The notes under the pieces are model-generated. The model was not told where the DNA came from. It worked only from the letters and a program-made list of their open reading frames with translations, and made no database searches. From the NCBI RefSeq assembly GCF_001514125.1, contig NZ_KQ948558.1, forward strand, positions 266,708-330,707: a stretch of DNA of 64,000 bases, read 5' to 3'. This document shows positions 50,904-59,344 of this stretch, piece by piece (positions within the stretch are counted from its first letter, which is position 1; the number at the start of each line of letters is the position of its first letter). The translations under genes and the position numbers were made by a program. The DNA is from Streptomyces longwoodensis. GTDB taxonomy: Bacteria > Actinomycetota > Actinomycetes > Streptomycetales > Streptomycetaceae.

Positions 50904-53087
50904 ATGACGACTCATGGCAAGCGCGGCACCGCGCTCGCAGTTCTCCTGGCCGCCGCAGCCCTCGGCGCCCCCGCCCCCTCCGCGCAGGCCGTGACCGGCC
51001 CGGCCGAGAGCGGCACCGGCCACGCCTTCACCGCCCGCCTGGACATCGGCGCCGGCTCCAAGGCGTGCTCCGCGACCCTGATCGCCCCGCAGTGGCTGGC
51101 GACCGCCGCGTCCTGCTTCGCGGACGACCCGGCCGCCTCCGTCCGGATCCCGGCCGGGGCGCCCCGGCTGAGGACGACGGCCACCATCGGCCGCACCGAC
51201 CTGACCACCACCGCCGGCGTCGTGCGCGACGTGGTGCAGCTCGTCCCCCGGGACGACCGCGACCTGGTCCTGGCCCGGCTCTCCGCGCCCGTCACCGGCA
51301 TCGGCCTGCCCGGCATCGCCACCGGGGCCCCCGCCAAGGACGCGGCCGTCTCGGTCACCGGGTACGGCCGTACCAAGGACGAGTGGGCGCCGCTGAAGCT
51401 GCACGGCGAGACGTTCCAGGTCGACCAGGTCGACGCGACGGACTTCGCCGTCCACGGCGCCACCGGCGCCGCGGTCTGCGCCGGCGACTCGGGCGCGCCC
51501 GTGTTCACCTCCGCGGGCCTGCTCGGTATCGCCTCGCGCTCCGACCAGGGCGGGTGCTTCGGCACCGACGCGGCGCAGACCTCCACCCACGCGGTGGTCA
51601 CCCGCACCGACGACATCGCGGGCTGGGTCAGGTCCACCGTCGAGTCGGCCCCGTTCGCCGACTTCAACGGCGACGGCGCCGAGGACACCGCCGTGGGCGA
51701 CCCGAAGGCCACCGTCGGCGGCGACGCCGAGGCCGGTGCCGTCCACGTCGTGTACGGCGGCGGCAAGGGCACCGCCCAGCTCGACCAGAGCCTGGACTCC
51801 GTGCCCGGCGACGCGGAGGCGGGCGACCGCTTCGGCTTCGCGCTGGCCACCGTCGACTACAACAAGGACGGTTACACCGACCTCGTCGTGTCCAGCCCGT
51901 ACGAGGACGCCGGTTCGGTGGCCGACGTCGGCATGGTCTCCGTCCTCTACGGCTCCCCGGCCGGTCTGGGCAAGGGACGCGGTGCCGACAACTACGCGCA
52001 GGGCGAGGGCAACGGCAGCCTGAAGGAGGCCGGGAAGGAGAAGGGCGACACGCTCGGCTACTCCCTGGCCGCCGGGATCACCCGTGACAACGAGCCGTAC
52101 GTCGTGATCGGCGACCCGGGCGAGGACGTCGGTTCCGTCGCCGACGCGGGCTCCGTGGTGTACGTGCACGGCACCACCAACGTCTTCCTCTCCCAGGGCG
52201 GCGGCCTGCCGGGCTCCCCGGAGGCCGGCGACCGGCTGGGCACCTCGGTGGCGGCGGACAGGACCAACATCGTGGTCGGCGTGCCGGGCGAGGACATCGG
52301 CGACAAGGCCGACGCGGGCGGCTTCGCCGTCCTGACCCACAACCTGGGCCTGAACCAGAAGCCGATCGTGCGCGCGGGCGTGGACCAGGACAGCGACAAG
52401 ATCTCCGGCGGCGCCGAGAAGGGGGACGCCTTCGGCCAGTCCGTGGCGATCGTCCCCAAGGGCACCGGCGACGACTCGGTCATCGCCGTGGGTGCCCCGG
52501 GCGAGTCGATCATGGCGACCGACGGCACGACGAACGTGGCCAACGCGGGCGCCGTCTACACGATCGACTTCCCGGGCGACCGCGACTGGTCCCAGCTCAA
52601 GGTCATCCACCAGGACCAGCCGAACGTGGCCGGCGGGATCGAGACCGGGGACCGCTTCGGTGAGGCGGTCGCCGCCCTCAACCTCGCCCCGGGCAAGGCC
52701 GCGCCGTCCTGGTCCGACCTGCAGCTCGCGGTCGGCGTCCCGGGCGAGTCCCAGGGCACCACGGCCGGCGCGGGCTCCGTGCAGACCTTCTCCCTGCTGA
52801 CCGCGCCCGGCGACCACAACGACGTCCTGTACGCCGGCTGGAACAAGGTGCCGGGCACCCCGGGCGCCAACCAGCACATGGGCCAGGTGATCGCCCTGTC
52901 GCCGACGCACCTCGACATCGGCATGCCGAACGGCCCGCACTCCGGCGGCGCCGTCTACCAGGTGCCGTGGAGCAACGTCACGTCGTACACCACGAACGCC
53001 GACGCCGACGGGACCGTCACGGTGCTCCGGCCGGGCACGGGCGGCATCCCCTCGGGTGGCAAGGCCTTCGGGTCGGCGGTCCGCTGA
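50904..53087 (+). CDS. Secreted trypsin-fold protein with FG-GAP repeats, catalytic His replaced
   Basis: 727 residues with a 29-residue signal (ALAVLLAAAALGAPAPSAQA). The S1 domain (about 40-245) keeps the Asp region (DDRDLVLARL, near 120) and GDSGAPVF (Ser196). The His motif, normally TAAHC, reads TAASC at 67-71, so the catalytic triad lacks its base. Residues about 250-720 hold several FG-GAP/integrin-alpha-like beta-propeller repeats (FADFNGDGAEDTAVGDP, DYNKDGYTDLVVSSPYED) with calcium-type DxNxDG loops. It is probably a binding or adhesive pseudoprotease rather than a protease. Well-known Streptomyces architecture; the His substitution should be checked in relatives. Confidence 0.87.
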   Translation: MTTHGKRGTALAVLLAAAALGAPAPSAQAVTGPAESGTGHAFTARLDIGAGSKACSATLIAPQWLATAASCFADDPAASVRIPAGAPRLRTTATIGRTDLTTTAGVVRDVVQLVPRDDRDLVLARLSAPVTGIGLPGIATGAPAKDAAVSVTGYGRTKDEWAPLKLHGETFQVDQVDATDFAVHGATGAAVCAGDSGAPVFTSAGLLGIASRSDQGGCFGTDAAQTSTHAVVTRTDDIAGWVRSTVESAPFADFNGDGAEDTAVGDPKATVGGDAEAGAVHVVYGGGKGTAQLDQSLDSVPGDAEAGDRFGFALATVDYNKDGYTDLVVSSPYEDAGSVADVGMVSVLYGSPAGLGKGRGADNYAQGEGNGSLKEAGKEKGDTLGYSLAAGITRDNEPYVVIGDPGEDVGSVADAGSVVYVHGTTNVFLSQGGGLPGSPEAGDRLGTSVAADRTNIVVGVPGEDIGDKADAGGFAVLTHNLGLNQKPIVRAGVDQDSDKISGGAEKGDAFGQSVAIVPKGTGDDSVIAVGAPGESIMATDGTTNVANAGAVYTIDFPGDRDWSQLKVIHQDQPNVAGGIETGDRFGEAVAALNLAPGKAAPSWSDLQLAVGVPGESQGTTAGAGSVQTFSLLTAPGDHNDVLYAGWNKVPGTPGANQHMGQVIALSPTHLDIGMPNGPHSGGAVYQVPWSNVTSYTTNADADGTVTVLRPGTGGIPSGGKAFGSAVR

Positions 53088-53098
53088 CCTGTCGGGAA

Positions 53099-53136
53099 GG
53101 GCCGGTTCCGGGGCGCGGCCGCGCCGGGACCGGCCC
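53099..53136 (+). terminator. Terminator after the FG-GAP gene
   Basis: GGGCCGGTTCC pairs with GGGACCGGCCC (one G-T pair) around the palindrome GGCGCGGCCGCGCC, 12 bases after the stop. Confidence 0.6.
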
Positions 53137-53266
53137 CTCGGCACGGGCCGCCGGCCCAAGTCGCCCTCCCCCGCGAAGACTTCTGTCTGCGGACGCGTCC
53201 GCTGGGCATACGGGTCTCACGTGAACGATCCGTAGTCCCCTACCGCTCGTCCGAAAGGAGCCCGTG

Positions 53267-53434
53267 ATGCTCGGCATCGTGGCCGCAGTCCTGTTCTTCG
53301 TCAGCTTCCTCATCAACGCCGCGGACATCAGCACCAACGACACCTTCTCGTCCGTGAACATCATGCTGCTGGGGCTGACCGCGCTCGCCCTGCACGTCGC
53401 GGGGATCGGCTCCGGCTGGGCCCGCAGACGGTGA
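53267..53434 (+). CDS. 55-residue membrane peptide
   Basis: ATG 53267 with AGGAG 6 bases upstream, stop at 53432-53434, directly followed by a strong terminator. Two hydrophobic helices: MLGIVAAVLFFVSFLINAAD and VNIMLLGLTALALHVAGIG, joined by ISTNDTFSS, and a WARRR end. A hairpin membrane microprotein. Its own terminators on both sides make it a separate transcript. Confidence 0.7.
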   Translation: MLGIVAAVLFFVSFLINAADISTNDTFSSVNIMLLGLTALALHVAGIGSGWARRR

Positions 53435-53436
53435 TC

Positions 53437-53489
53437 CGACGTGGAACGGCGGCCCGGATGGTGTCCATCCGGGCCGCCGTTCCACGTCG
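53437..53489. terminator. 25-bp hairpin, bidirectional
   Basis: Perfect stem 53437-53461 with 53465-53489 (CGACGTGGAACGGCGG at the 5' side), loop TGT. Lies between the microprotein gene and the convergent MHS transporter gene. Confidence 0.85.
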
Positions 53490-53525
53490 TGCCGCGCCTG
53501 CCGCGCCTGCTCGTGACGCGCGGTG

Positions 53526-55016
53526 TCAGCGTCGTCCGGACGCCGTCTCGGCCGTCCGGTAGAGGCGTCCGGAGGTGGTGATCAGCTCCTGGCGCTCCTG
53601 CTGGGAACTCACCATCGGCGGCGAGCCCTTCAGCGGCACCTGGGCGCTCTCCGGGAGGAAGCGGACGGTCACCAGACCGATGATCCCGGCCGCGATGAGG
53701 TAGTACGCGGGCACCAGGTCATTGCCGGTGGCGTCGACCAGGGCCGCCGTGAACAGCGGGGTGGTGCCGCCGAACGCGGCGACCGCGATGTTGAAGCCGA
53801 TGCCCATGGCGGCGTAGCGCACCGCCGTGGGGAACAGCGCGGGCAGCGTCGCGGCGCTCGGCGCGGCGAAGCCGGCGAGCAGCGTGGCGAGGATCAGCAC
53901 GCCGAGGATCGGCAGCCACGTCCCGTGCGCCTTGAGCAGCAGGAACGACGGGACGGCGAGGAGGATCATGCCGATCGCCGAGACCGCGTACACCGGGCGC
54001 CGCCCGACGCGGTCGCTGAGCCGGCCCACGAAGGTGATCAGCACCACGATCCACACCATCGCCACCAGCACCAGCACGTCGGCGGAGCCGCTGGAGCGGC
54101 CCAGGGTCTCCGTCTGGTAGGTGGGCAGGTAGCCGGTGACCATGTAGTTGGTCACGTTGTAGAGCAGCACCAGCCCCATGCAGACCAGCAGGGGACGCCA
54201 GTGGTCCTTGACGATCGACCGCAGCTCGCTGCCCGCGGACGCCTGGGCCATGCTCTTCTCGTGCGTGTCGAGCTGCTGCTGGAAGGCGGGCGACTCCTCC
54301 AGCTTGAGCCGCATGTAGAGGCCGATCACGCCCAGCGGGCCGGCGATCAGGAAGGGCACGCGCCAGCCCCAGGCCAGCATCTGGTCGTCGGTGAGCGCCG
54401 CGTTCAGCGCGGTCACCAGGGCCGAGCCGAGCGCGTAGCCGACGAACGTGCCGAAGTCGAGCCAGCTGGAGAGGAAGCCGCGCCGCCGGTCCGGTGAGTA
54501 CTCGGCGACGAAGGTGGTCGCGCCGCCGTACTCGCCGCCGGTGGAGAAGCCCTGCACCATGCGGGCGATGAGCAGCAGGACCGGCGCGGCCACGCCGATG
54601 GTGGCGTAGCTGGGGATCAGGCCGATGGCGAAGGTGCCGACCGCCATCAGGATCATGGTGGTGGCGAGGACCTTCTGCCGGCCCAGCTTGTCGCCGAGCG
54701 GCCCGAAGACCAGACCGCCGAGCGGACGCACCACGAACGCCGCGGCGAACGTGGCGAAGGACGAGATCACCTGGGCGGCGGGGGACGCGCCCGGGAAGAA
54801 CACCTTGCCGAGGGTGGCGGCCAGGTAGCTGTACACGCCGAAGTCGAACCACTCCATGCAGTTGCCGAGCGCCGAGGCGCCGACCGCGCGGCGCAGCAGG
54901 GGGCGCTCCACGACCTGCACGTCGTCCTCGCGGAAGGCGCGCTTGTGGCGCCTCAGCCTGCGCAGGAGGTCGGTGCGTACCTGTTCGGGGAGTTCCGCCG
55001 GATGTGCGTCGGCCAC
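53526..55016 (-). CDS. MFS transporter of the metabolite:H+ symporter (MHS/ProP-like) family
   Basis: 496 residues from GTG 55016 (AAAGG 9 bases upstream). Twelve helices. Start of the fold: ALGNCMEWFDFGVYSYLAA. Loop 2-3 motif GDKLGRQKVLATTMILMAVG. MHS signatures RMVQGFSTGGEYGGATTFV and, in the second half, GRLSDRVGRRPVYAVSA. The family imports compatible solutes, citrate, shikimate or dicarboxylates with protons. Close to ProP-type proline/betaine porters, which would fit an osmotic-stress context, but specificity cannot be read out. Downstream of the large catalase gene, 235-base gap. Confidence 0.88.
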   Translation of the reverse strand: MADAHPAELPEQVRTDLLRRLRRHKRAFREDDVQVVERPLLRRAVGASALGNCMEWFDFGVYSYLAATLGKVFFPGASPAAQVISSFATFAAAFVVRPLGGLVFGPLGDKLGRQKVLATTMILMAVGTFAIGLIPSYATIGVAAPVLLLIARMVQGFSTGGEYGGATTFVAEYSPDRRRGFLSSWLDFGTFVGYALGSALVTALNAALTDDQMLAWGWRVPFLIAGPLGVIGLYMRLKLEESPAFQQQLDTHEKSMAQASAGSELRSIVKDHWRPLLVCMGLVLLYNVTNYMVTGYLPTYQTETLGRSSGSADVLVLVAMVWIVVLITFVGRLSDRVGRRPVYAVSAIGMILLAVPSFLLLKAHGTWLPILGVLILATLLAGFAAPSAATLPALFPTAVRYAAMGIGFNIAVAAFGGTTPLFTAALVDATGNDLVPAYYLIAAGIIGLVTVRFLPESAQVPLKGSPPMVSSQQERQELITTSGRLYRTAETASGRR

Positions 55017-55251
55017 AGCATGGTGCCTTTCGTGTGGGGTCAGGTGCGCGTCGGCGCGGGCCGTGGACACCGGCGGGGGGGCCGGTCCGGGCCGCGGGCA
55101 CGCGGGACCGCGTGCGAGCCGACGACAACGGGGGCGGCGCAGACCTCCCCAGGCAGCGCCGCCCCCATCTCCGTCCGTGCGTGTGCCCACGCCCACCCGG
55201 ACCACACCTGTGTCGGTGGTCACATGATCCAGGTCACCTCACACGACCGCC

Positions 55252-57528
55252 TCACACGGCCGCCGGGAAGCGTTCCCAGACGCGGTGCGCGCCGAGCAGG
55301 CCGACGACCTGCTGGAGCGCGTCCGTGCCGCTGCCGGCCACGACCACACCGGGTGCGTCGGCCGGCACGCCCGCCGCCTCCAGGACCGCCTCGGCGCCCT
55401 GCCAGGCGCCGATCGCCTTGCCGTGCCGGAAGGCCTCCGACAACAGCAGCCCCACCCGCGGGTCGGTGACGCCGACCGCGCCGGCGCCGAGCCCCGCCTT
55501 GGCGTCCCGCGCGCCGTACGCGTCGGCACCCGCGCCGGGGACGCCCGCGACCAGCAGCGCGTCGAACTCCACGGACCGCGCCGTGGCGTAGGTGCGCTGC
55601 ACGGTCACGGCCTCCTCGCCGGAGCCGAGCTCGCCGCCGACCGGGGCGATGACCAGCGGCACCATGTCCGCGGCCAGGACGGCCTCCCGCACGGCGCGCA
55701 CGCCCTCCAGGTCGCCGTCGGGGCCGGCGACGATGCCGACGATCCGGCCGTCGACCGGCCAGGTCTGCCCGACCTGCGACAGCGCCGGGCTCGGCTCCAC
55801 GTCGACGAGCGGCACGGTCGGCTCGGGCGCCGGCAGGCCGAGGCCCGCGGCGACCTCCGAGCACAGCACCGGGTCGATGTTGGCGAGAACCTGCAGCGTG
55901 CGCTCCTTGACGGCCTGCTCGTAGCACTTGCCCAGCTCGAAGGTGTACGCGGCGATGATGTGCTCGCGCTCGACCGGGGTCATGCTGAGCCAGAACCGGC
56001 GCGGCTGGCTGAAGTGGTCAGCGAACGACTCCGGCGCCGCGCGGACCTTGGTCGCCTCGGGCACGCGGACCGGCGTCTCCACGTACGCGCCCATGTCGGC
56101 ACCGGCGGTGAACGGGCAGCCGCCGTCGAGTGAGTTGGGCCGGTAGGGCGCGACTCCGCGGTGGACGGCGGTCTGGTGCATGCCGTCGCGCAGCATGTCG
56201 TTGACCGGCGCGTGCGGGCGGTTGATCGGCAGCTGCGGGAAGTTGGGGCCGCCGAGCCGGGTGATCTGGGTGTCCAGGTAGGAGAAGAGGCGACCGGCCA
56301 GCAGCGGGTCGTCGGTGACGTCGATGCCGGGCACCAGGTGGCCGACGTGGAAGGCGACCTGCTCGGTCTCGGCGAAGTAGTTCGACGGGTTGCGGTTCAG
56401 GGTGAGCAGGCCGACCGGCTGCACGGGTGCCAGCTCCTCCGGCACGAGGTTCGTGGGGTCGAGCAGGTCGATGCCCTCGAACGTCTGGTCCGGCGTGTCC
56501 GGGAACGTCTGGATGCCGAGCTCCCACTGCGGGTAGGCACCGGCCTCGATGGCGTCCGCGAGGTCACGGCGGTGGAAGTCGGGGTCCACGCCGTTGATGA
56601 TCTGCGCCTCCTCCCACACCAGGGAGTGCACGCCCAGCTTCGGCTTCCAGTGGAACTTCACCAGCGTGGTCCCGCCCTCGGCGTCCACCAGCCGGAAGGT
56701 GTGGACGCCGAAGCCCTCCATGGTGCGGTACGAGCGCGGGATGCCCCGGTCGGACATGTTCCACAGCGTGTGGTGGGTGGCCTCGGTGTGCAGGCTGACG
56801 AAGTCCCAGAACGTGTCGTGGGCGCTCTGTGCCTGCGGGATCTCCCGGTCGGGGTGCGGCTTCCCCGCATGGATCACATCGGGGAACTTGATCGCGTCCT
56901 GGATGAAGAACACCGGGATGTTGTTGCCGACCAGGTCGAAGACGCCCTCGGTGGTGTAGAACTTCGTGGCGAACCCGCGGGTGTCGCGGACCGTGTCGGA
57001 CGAGCCGCGCGAGCCGAGGACCGTGGAGAACCGGACGAAGACCGGCGTCTCGGCGTCGGGGGCGAGGAACGCCGCCCGGGTCACGGAGGCGGCCGTGCCG
57101 TAGCTCTGCAAGACACCGTGCGCGGCGGCGCCCCGGGCGTGCACGACCCGCTCCGGGATGCGCTCGTGGTCGAAGTGCATGACCTTCTCGCGCAGGTGGT
57201 GGTCCTGGAGCAGCACGGGGCCGCGCGGTCCCGCCTTCAGCGAGTGGTCGGTGTCGTACAGGCGGGTGCCCTGGGCGGTGGTGAGCCGGCTCCCGGACTG
57301 GGCGACGTCGGCCTGGTCGGCGCCGGTCGGGTGGCCGGTGGGCGACATGGTGGCCGGGCCGCTCTGGTCGGGCTTGGGGGGCAGCGGGTCGCGCGGCTCG
57401 GTGGGCTCCGCCACCGGCGGCGACTGCGGTCCCGGCTTGCCGGGGATCCCCTCCTCGGGCCCTGCCATGCCCTGCAGGGTGTCCGAGACCTTCCGTACGG
57501 CTCGCTTGAGCGGGTTCTCTTCGGTCAT
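55252..57528 (-). CDS. katE: Large-subunit heme catalase (HPII/KatE type)
   Basis: 758 residues from ATG 57528 (GAGGT upstream), the length typical of large-subunit catalases. A ~75-residue polar N-terminal extension, then the catalase core with distal His in RIPERVVHARG, VGNNIPVFFIQDAIKFPD and proximal Tyr in GRLFSYLDTQITRLGGPNF. The C-terminal ~150 residues form the flavodoxin-like domain (RIVGIVAGPDGDLEGVRAV, VEFDALLVAGVPGA). Protects against peroxide; in S. coelicolor the comparable CatB is needed for osmoprotection and development and depends on sigma-B. A sigma-B-type promoter lies 47 bases upstream here too. Confidence 0.93.
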   Translation of the reverse strand: MTEENPLKRAVRKVSDTLQGMAGPEEGIPGKPGPQSPPVAEPTEPRDPLPPKPDQSGPATMSPTGHPTGADQADVAQSGSRLTTAQGTRLYDTDHSLKAGPRGPVLLQDHHLREKVMHFDHERIPERVVHARGAAAHGVLQSYGTAASVTRAAFLAPDAETPVFVRFSTVLGSRGSSDTVRDTRGFATKFYTTEGVFDLVGNNIPVFFIQDAIKFPDVIHAGKPHPDREIPQAQSAHDTFWDFVSLHTEATHHTLWNMSDRGIPRSYRTMEGFGVHTFRLVDAEGGTTLVKFHWKPKLGVHSLVWEEAQIINGVDPDFHRRDLADAIEAGAYPQWELGIQTFPDTPDQTFEGIDLLDPTNLVPEELAPVQPVGLLTLNRNPSNYFAETEQVAFHVGHLVPGIDVTDDPLLAGRLFSYLDTQITRLGGPNFPQLPINRPHAPVNDMLRDGMHQTAVHRGVAPYRPNSLDGGCPFTAGADMGAYVETPVRVPEATKVRAAPESFADHFSQPRRFWLSMTPVEREHIIAAYTFELGKCYEQAVKERTLQVLANIDPVLCSEVAAGLGLPAPEPTVPLVDVEPSPALSQVGQTWPVDGRIVGIVAGPDGDLEGVRAVREAVLAADMVPLVIAPVGGELGSGEEAVTVQRTYATARSVEFDALLVAGVPGAGADAYGARDAKAGLGAGAVGVTDPRVGLLLSEAFRHGKAIGAWQGAEAVLEAAGVPADAPGVVVAGSGTDALQQVVGLLGAHRVWERFPAAV

Positions 57529-57574
57529 GGCCGTCGTTACCTCACATCGCATGCGCTGGGGGGACCCGCGACGC

Positions 57575-57599
57575 GTACCCGAGCCGCGTTGATCGAAGC
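57575..57599 (-). promoter_or_regulatory. Sigma-B-type promoter for the large catalase gene
   Basis: Minus strand GCTT, 15 bases, GGGTAC, ending 47 bases before the start. Confidence 0.6.
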
Positions 57600-57784
57600 A
57601 TCGCGGGGGCACAATCACCCGACCGCCCGCCCCGGCTTGCGCAGCCGGCCCACCGTTTTCGGCCGTGCCGACCCCTGGCTCTCATGACGTACCGGCCGGT
57701 ATACATGCGCAGTCGACGTGTGTGAGCCGCCCCCGCGCCCCGGGGGCGTGCCGCGCCGTGACCCGATCGAGGGGGAGGACTGCG

Positions 57785-58696
57785 ATGACGTACGGCACAG
57801 CGCACGCGGGCGGGCGCGGACGGGGCCGACGGGCCGCCACCTGGGCGGCGGCGCTGGGGGGCTGCGCCCTCGTGGCGGCCTCGACCGCACCGGCGGCGGC
57901 CCACGGCTCCGGCCGGACCACGGACTACACCGCCCTCGGTGACTCCTACACCTCCGGGCCGCTCATCCCCCGGCAGGTCGACGCGAACTGCGCGCGCTCG
58001 GACCGCAACTACCCCTCACTGGTCGCCGCGACGCTGCCCGGCGTGGTGTTCAAGGACGTCAGCTGCGCCGGCGCCACCACCGAGCAGATGTGGAAGGCGC
58101 AGGGCACCAACGGCCCCCAACTGGACGCCGTGCGGCGCGACACCGACCTGGTGACCGTGCAGATCGGCGGCAACGACGTGGGGTTCGGCTCCATCATCGC
58201 CACCTGCGCCCAGGTCGCCGCCCAGGACCCGGCCGGCGACCCCTGCCGACAGCACTACGGCGCCGACGGCGTCGACGAGCTGACCGTCGCCATCGCCCGG
58301 ACCGCCCCCAAGGTCGCCCGTGTCCTGCGGGCCGTCCACGCCCGCGCGCCGCACGCCCGGGTGCTCGTGGTGGGCTACCCGGACCTGCTGCCCGACGACG
58401 GCAGCGGCTGCGCGCCCACGGTGCCGTTCGCCACGGGCGACTTCCCCTACCTGCGCGACACCGGCAGGCGCCTGAACCTGATGCTCCAGCTGGTGGCGCG
58501 CTGGAACGGCGCCGAGTACGTCGACACCTACGGCCCGACGGTCGGCCACGACATGTGCAAGGCCCCCGGGGACCGCTGGATCGAGCCGCTGCGCCCGGCC
58601 TCCCCCGCCGCTCCCGCCCATCCGAACGCCAAGGGCGAGGAGGCCATGGCGGGCGCCGTGCTGGACCGGCTGCGCACGGGCCGCGGGCACCACTGA
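57785..58696 (+). CDS. Secreted SGNH/GDSL lipase-esterase
   Basis: 303 residues, ATG with GGGGGAGGA upstream. Signal peptide of about 40 residues (twin Arg-like RGRRAATWAAALGG, cleavage after AAAHG). Catalytic blocks: ALGDSYTSG (Ser) near 50, GGNDVGFGS (block III) near 124, and HPNAKGEEAMA with the Asp/His-type end near 281. Six cysteines suggest three disulfides, as in Streptomyces SGNH lipases of the SCO1725/lipase type. It hydrolyses esters outside the cell. Ends with a hairpin. Confidence 0.9.
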   Translation: MTYGTAHAGGRGRGRRAATWAAALGGCALVAASTAPAAAHGSGRTTDYTALGDSYTSGPLIPRQVDANCARSDRNYPSLVAATLPGVVFKDVSCAGATTEQMWKAQGTNGPQLDAVRRDTDLVTVQIGGNDVGFGSIIATCAQVAAQDPAGDPCRQHYGADGVDELTVAIARTAPKVARVLRAVHARAPHARVLVVGYPDLLPDDGSGCAPTVPFATGDFPYLRDTGRRLNLMLQLVARWNGAEYVDTYGPTVGHDMCKAPGDRWIEPLRPASPAAPAHPNAKGEEAMAGAVLDRLRTGRGHH

Positions 58697-58711
58697 CCGG
58701 GCCGTCCGCGC

Positions 58712-58736
58712 GCCGGGGCGGCCGCCGCGCCCCGGC
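58712..58736 (+). terminator. Terminator after the esterase gene
   Basis: GCCGGGGCG and CGCCCCGGC form a 9-bp stem with a 7-base loop, 15 bases after the stop. Confidence 0.55.
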
Positions 58737-58823
58737 ACCGGCTCACCCTGCCGGGTGGTGGGCACGTCCCCCTGACGTGCCCCTCCCGTCACGCCGGCTC
58801 CGCACGACGATAGGTTGGGCGGC

Positions 58824-59315
58824 ATGAGCGAGAACGTCTACTTCGACATCACCATCAACGACGAGCCGGCCGGCCGGATCACCTTCAAGCTGTTCGACGA
58901 CGTGGTGCCCAAGACCACGCGGAACTTCCGCGAGCTGGCCACCGGCCAGCACGGCTTCGGCTACGCCGGCTCCTCGTTCCACCGGATCATCCCCCAGTTC
59001 ATGCTCCAGGGCGGCGACTTCACCGCCGGCAACGGCACCGGCGGCAAGAGCATCTACGGCGAGAAGTTCGAGGACGAGAACTTCACCCTCAAGCACGACC
59101 GCCCCTACCTGCTGAGCATGGCCAACGCGGGCCGCAACACCAACGGCTCGCAGTTCTTCATCACCACGGTCGTGACCAGCTGGCTGGACGGCAAGCACGT
59201 GGTCTTCGGCGAGGTCGTCGAGGGGTCGGACGTCGTCGACCGCATCGAGTCCCTCGGCTCCAGCAGCGGCTCTCCGAAGGCGAAGGTCACCATCGCGGCC
59301 AGCGGCACGGTCTGA
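58824..59315 (+). CDS. Cyclophilin-type peptidyl-prolyl isomerase, eukaryote-like
   Basis: 163 residues. Canonical short cyclophilin: VYFDITINDEPAGRITFKLF, KTTRNFRELATGQ, SSFHRIIPQFMLQGGDFT, GKSIYGEKFEDENFTLKH, LSMANAGRNTNGSQFFIT and VVFGEVVEG. The active-site Arg (FHRII), Phe (QFFIT) and surrounding residues are present. The tryptophan that gives high cyclosporin affinity lies at TSWLDGKH, as in human CypA, which is unusual for bacteria but known in Streptomyces. Cytoplasmic folding helper. Ribosome site weak (AGG, 7-10 bases upstream). Confidence 0.93.
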   Translation: MSENVYFDITINDEPAGRITFKLFDDVVPKTTRNFRELATGQHGFGYAGSSFHRIIPQFMLQGGDFTAGNGTGGKSIYGEKFEDENFTLKHDRPYLLSMANAGRNTNGSQFFITTVVTSWLDGKHVVFGEVVEGSDVVDRIESLGSSSGSPKAKVTIAASGTV

Positions 59316-59344
59316 GCCACGGCCGCCGGGAGGCGTGACGGGGG

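Noticed and set aside
50109..53159. 1016-codon minus-strand frame opposite the FG-GAP gene
   Set aside because: A mirror of the regular Asp/Gly-rich codons of the FG-GAP repeats; no start signal and no domain.
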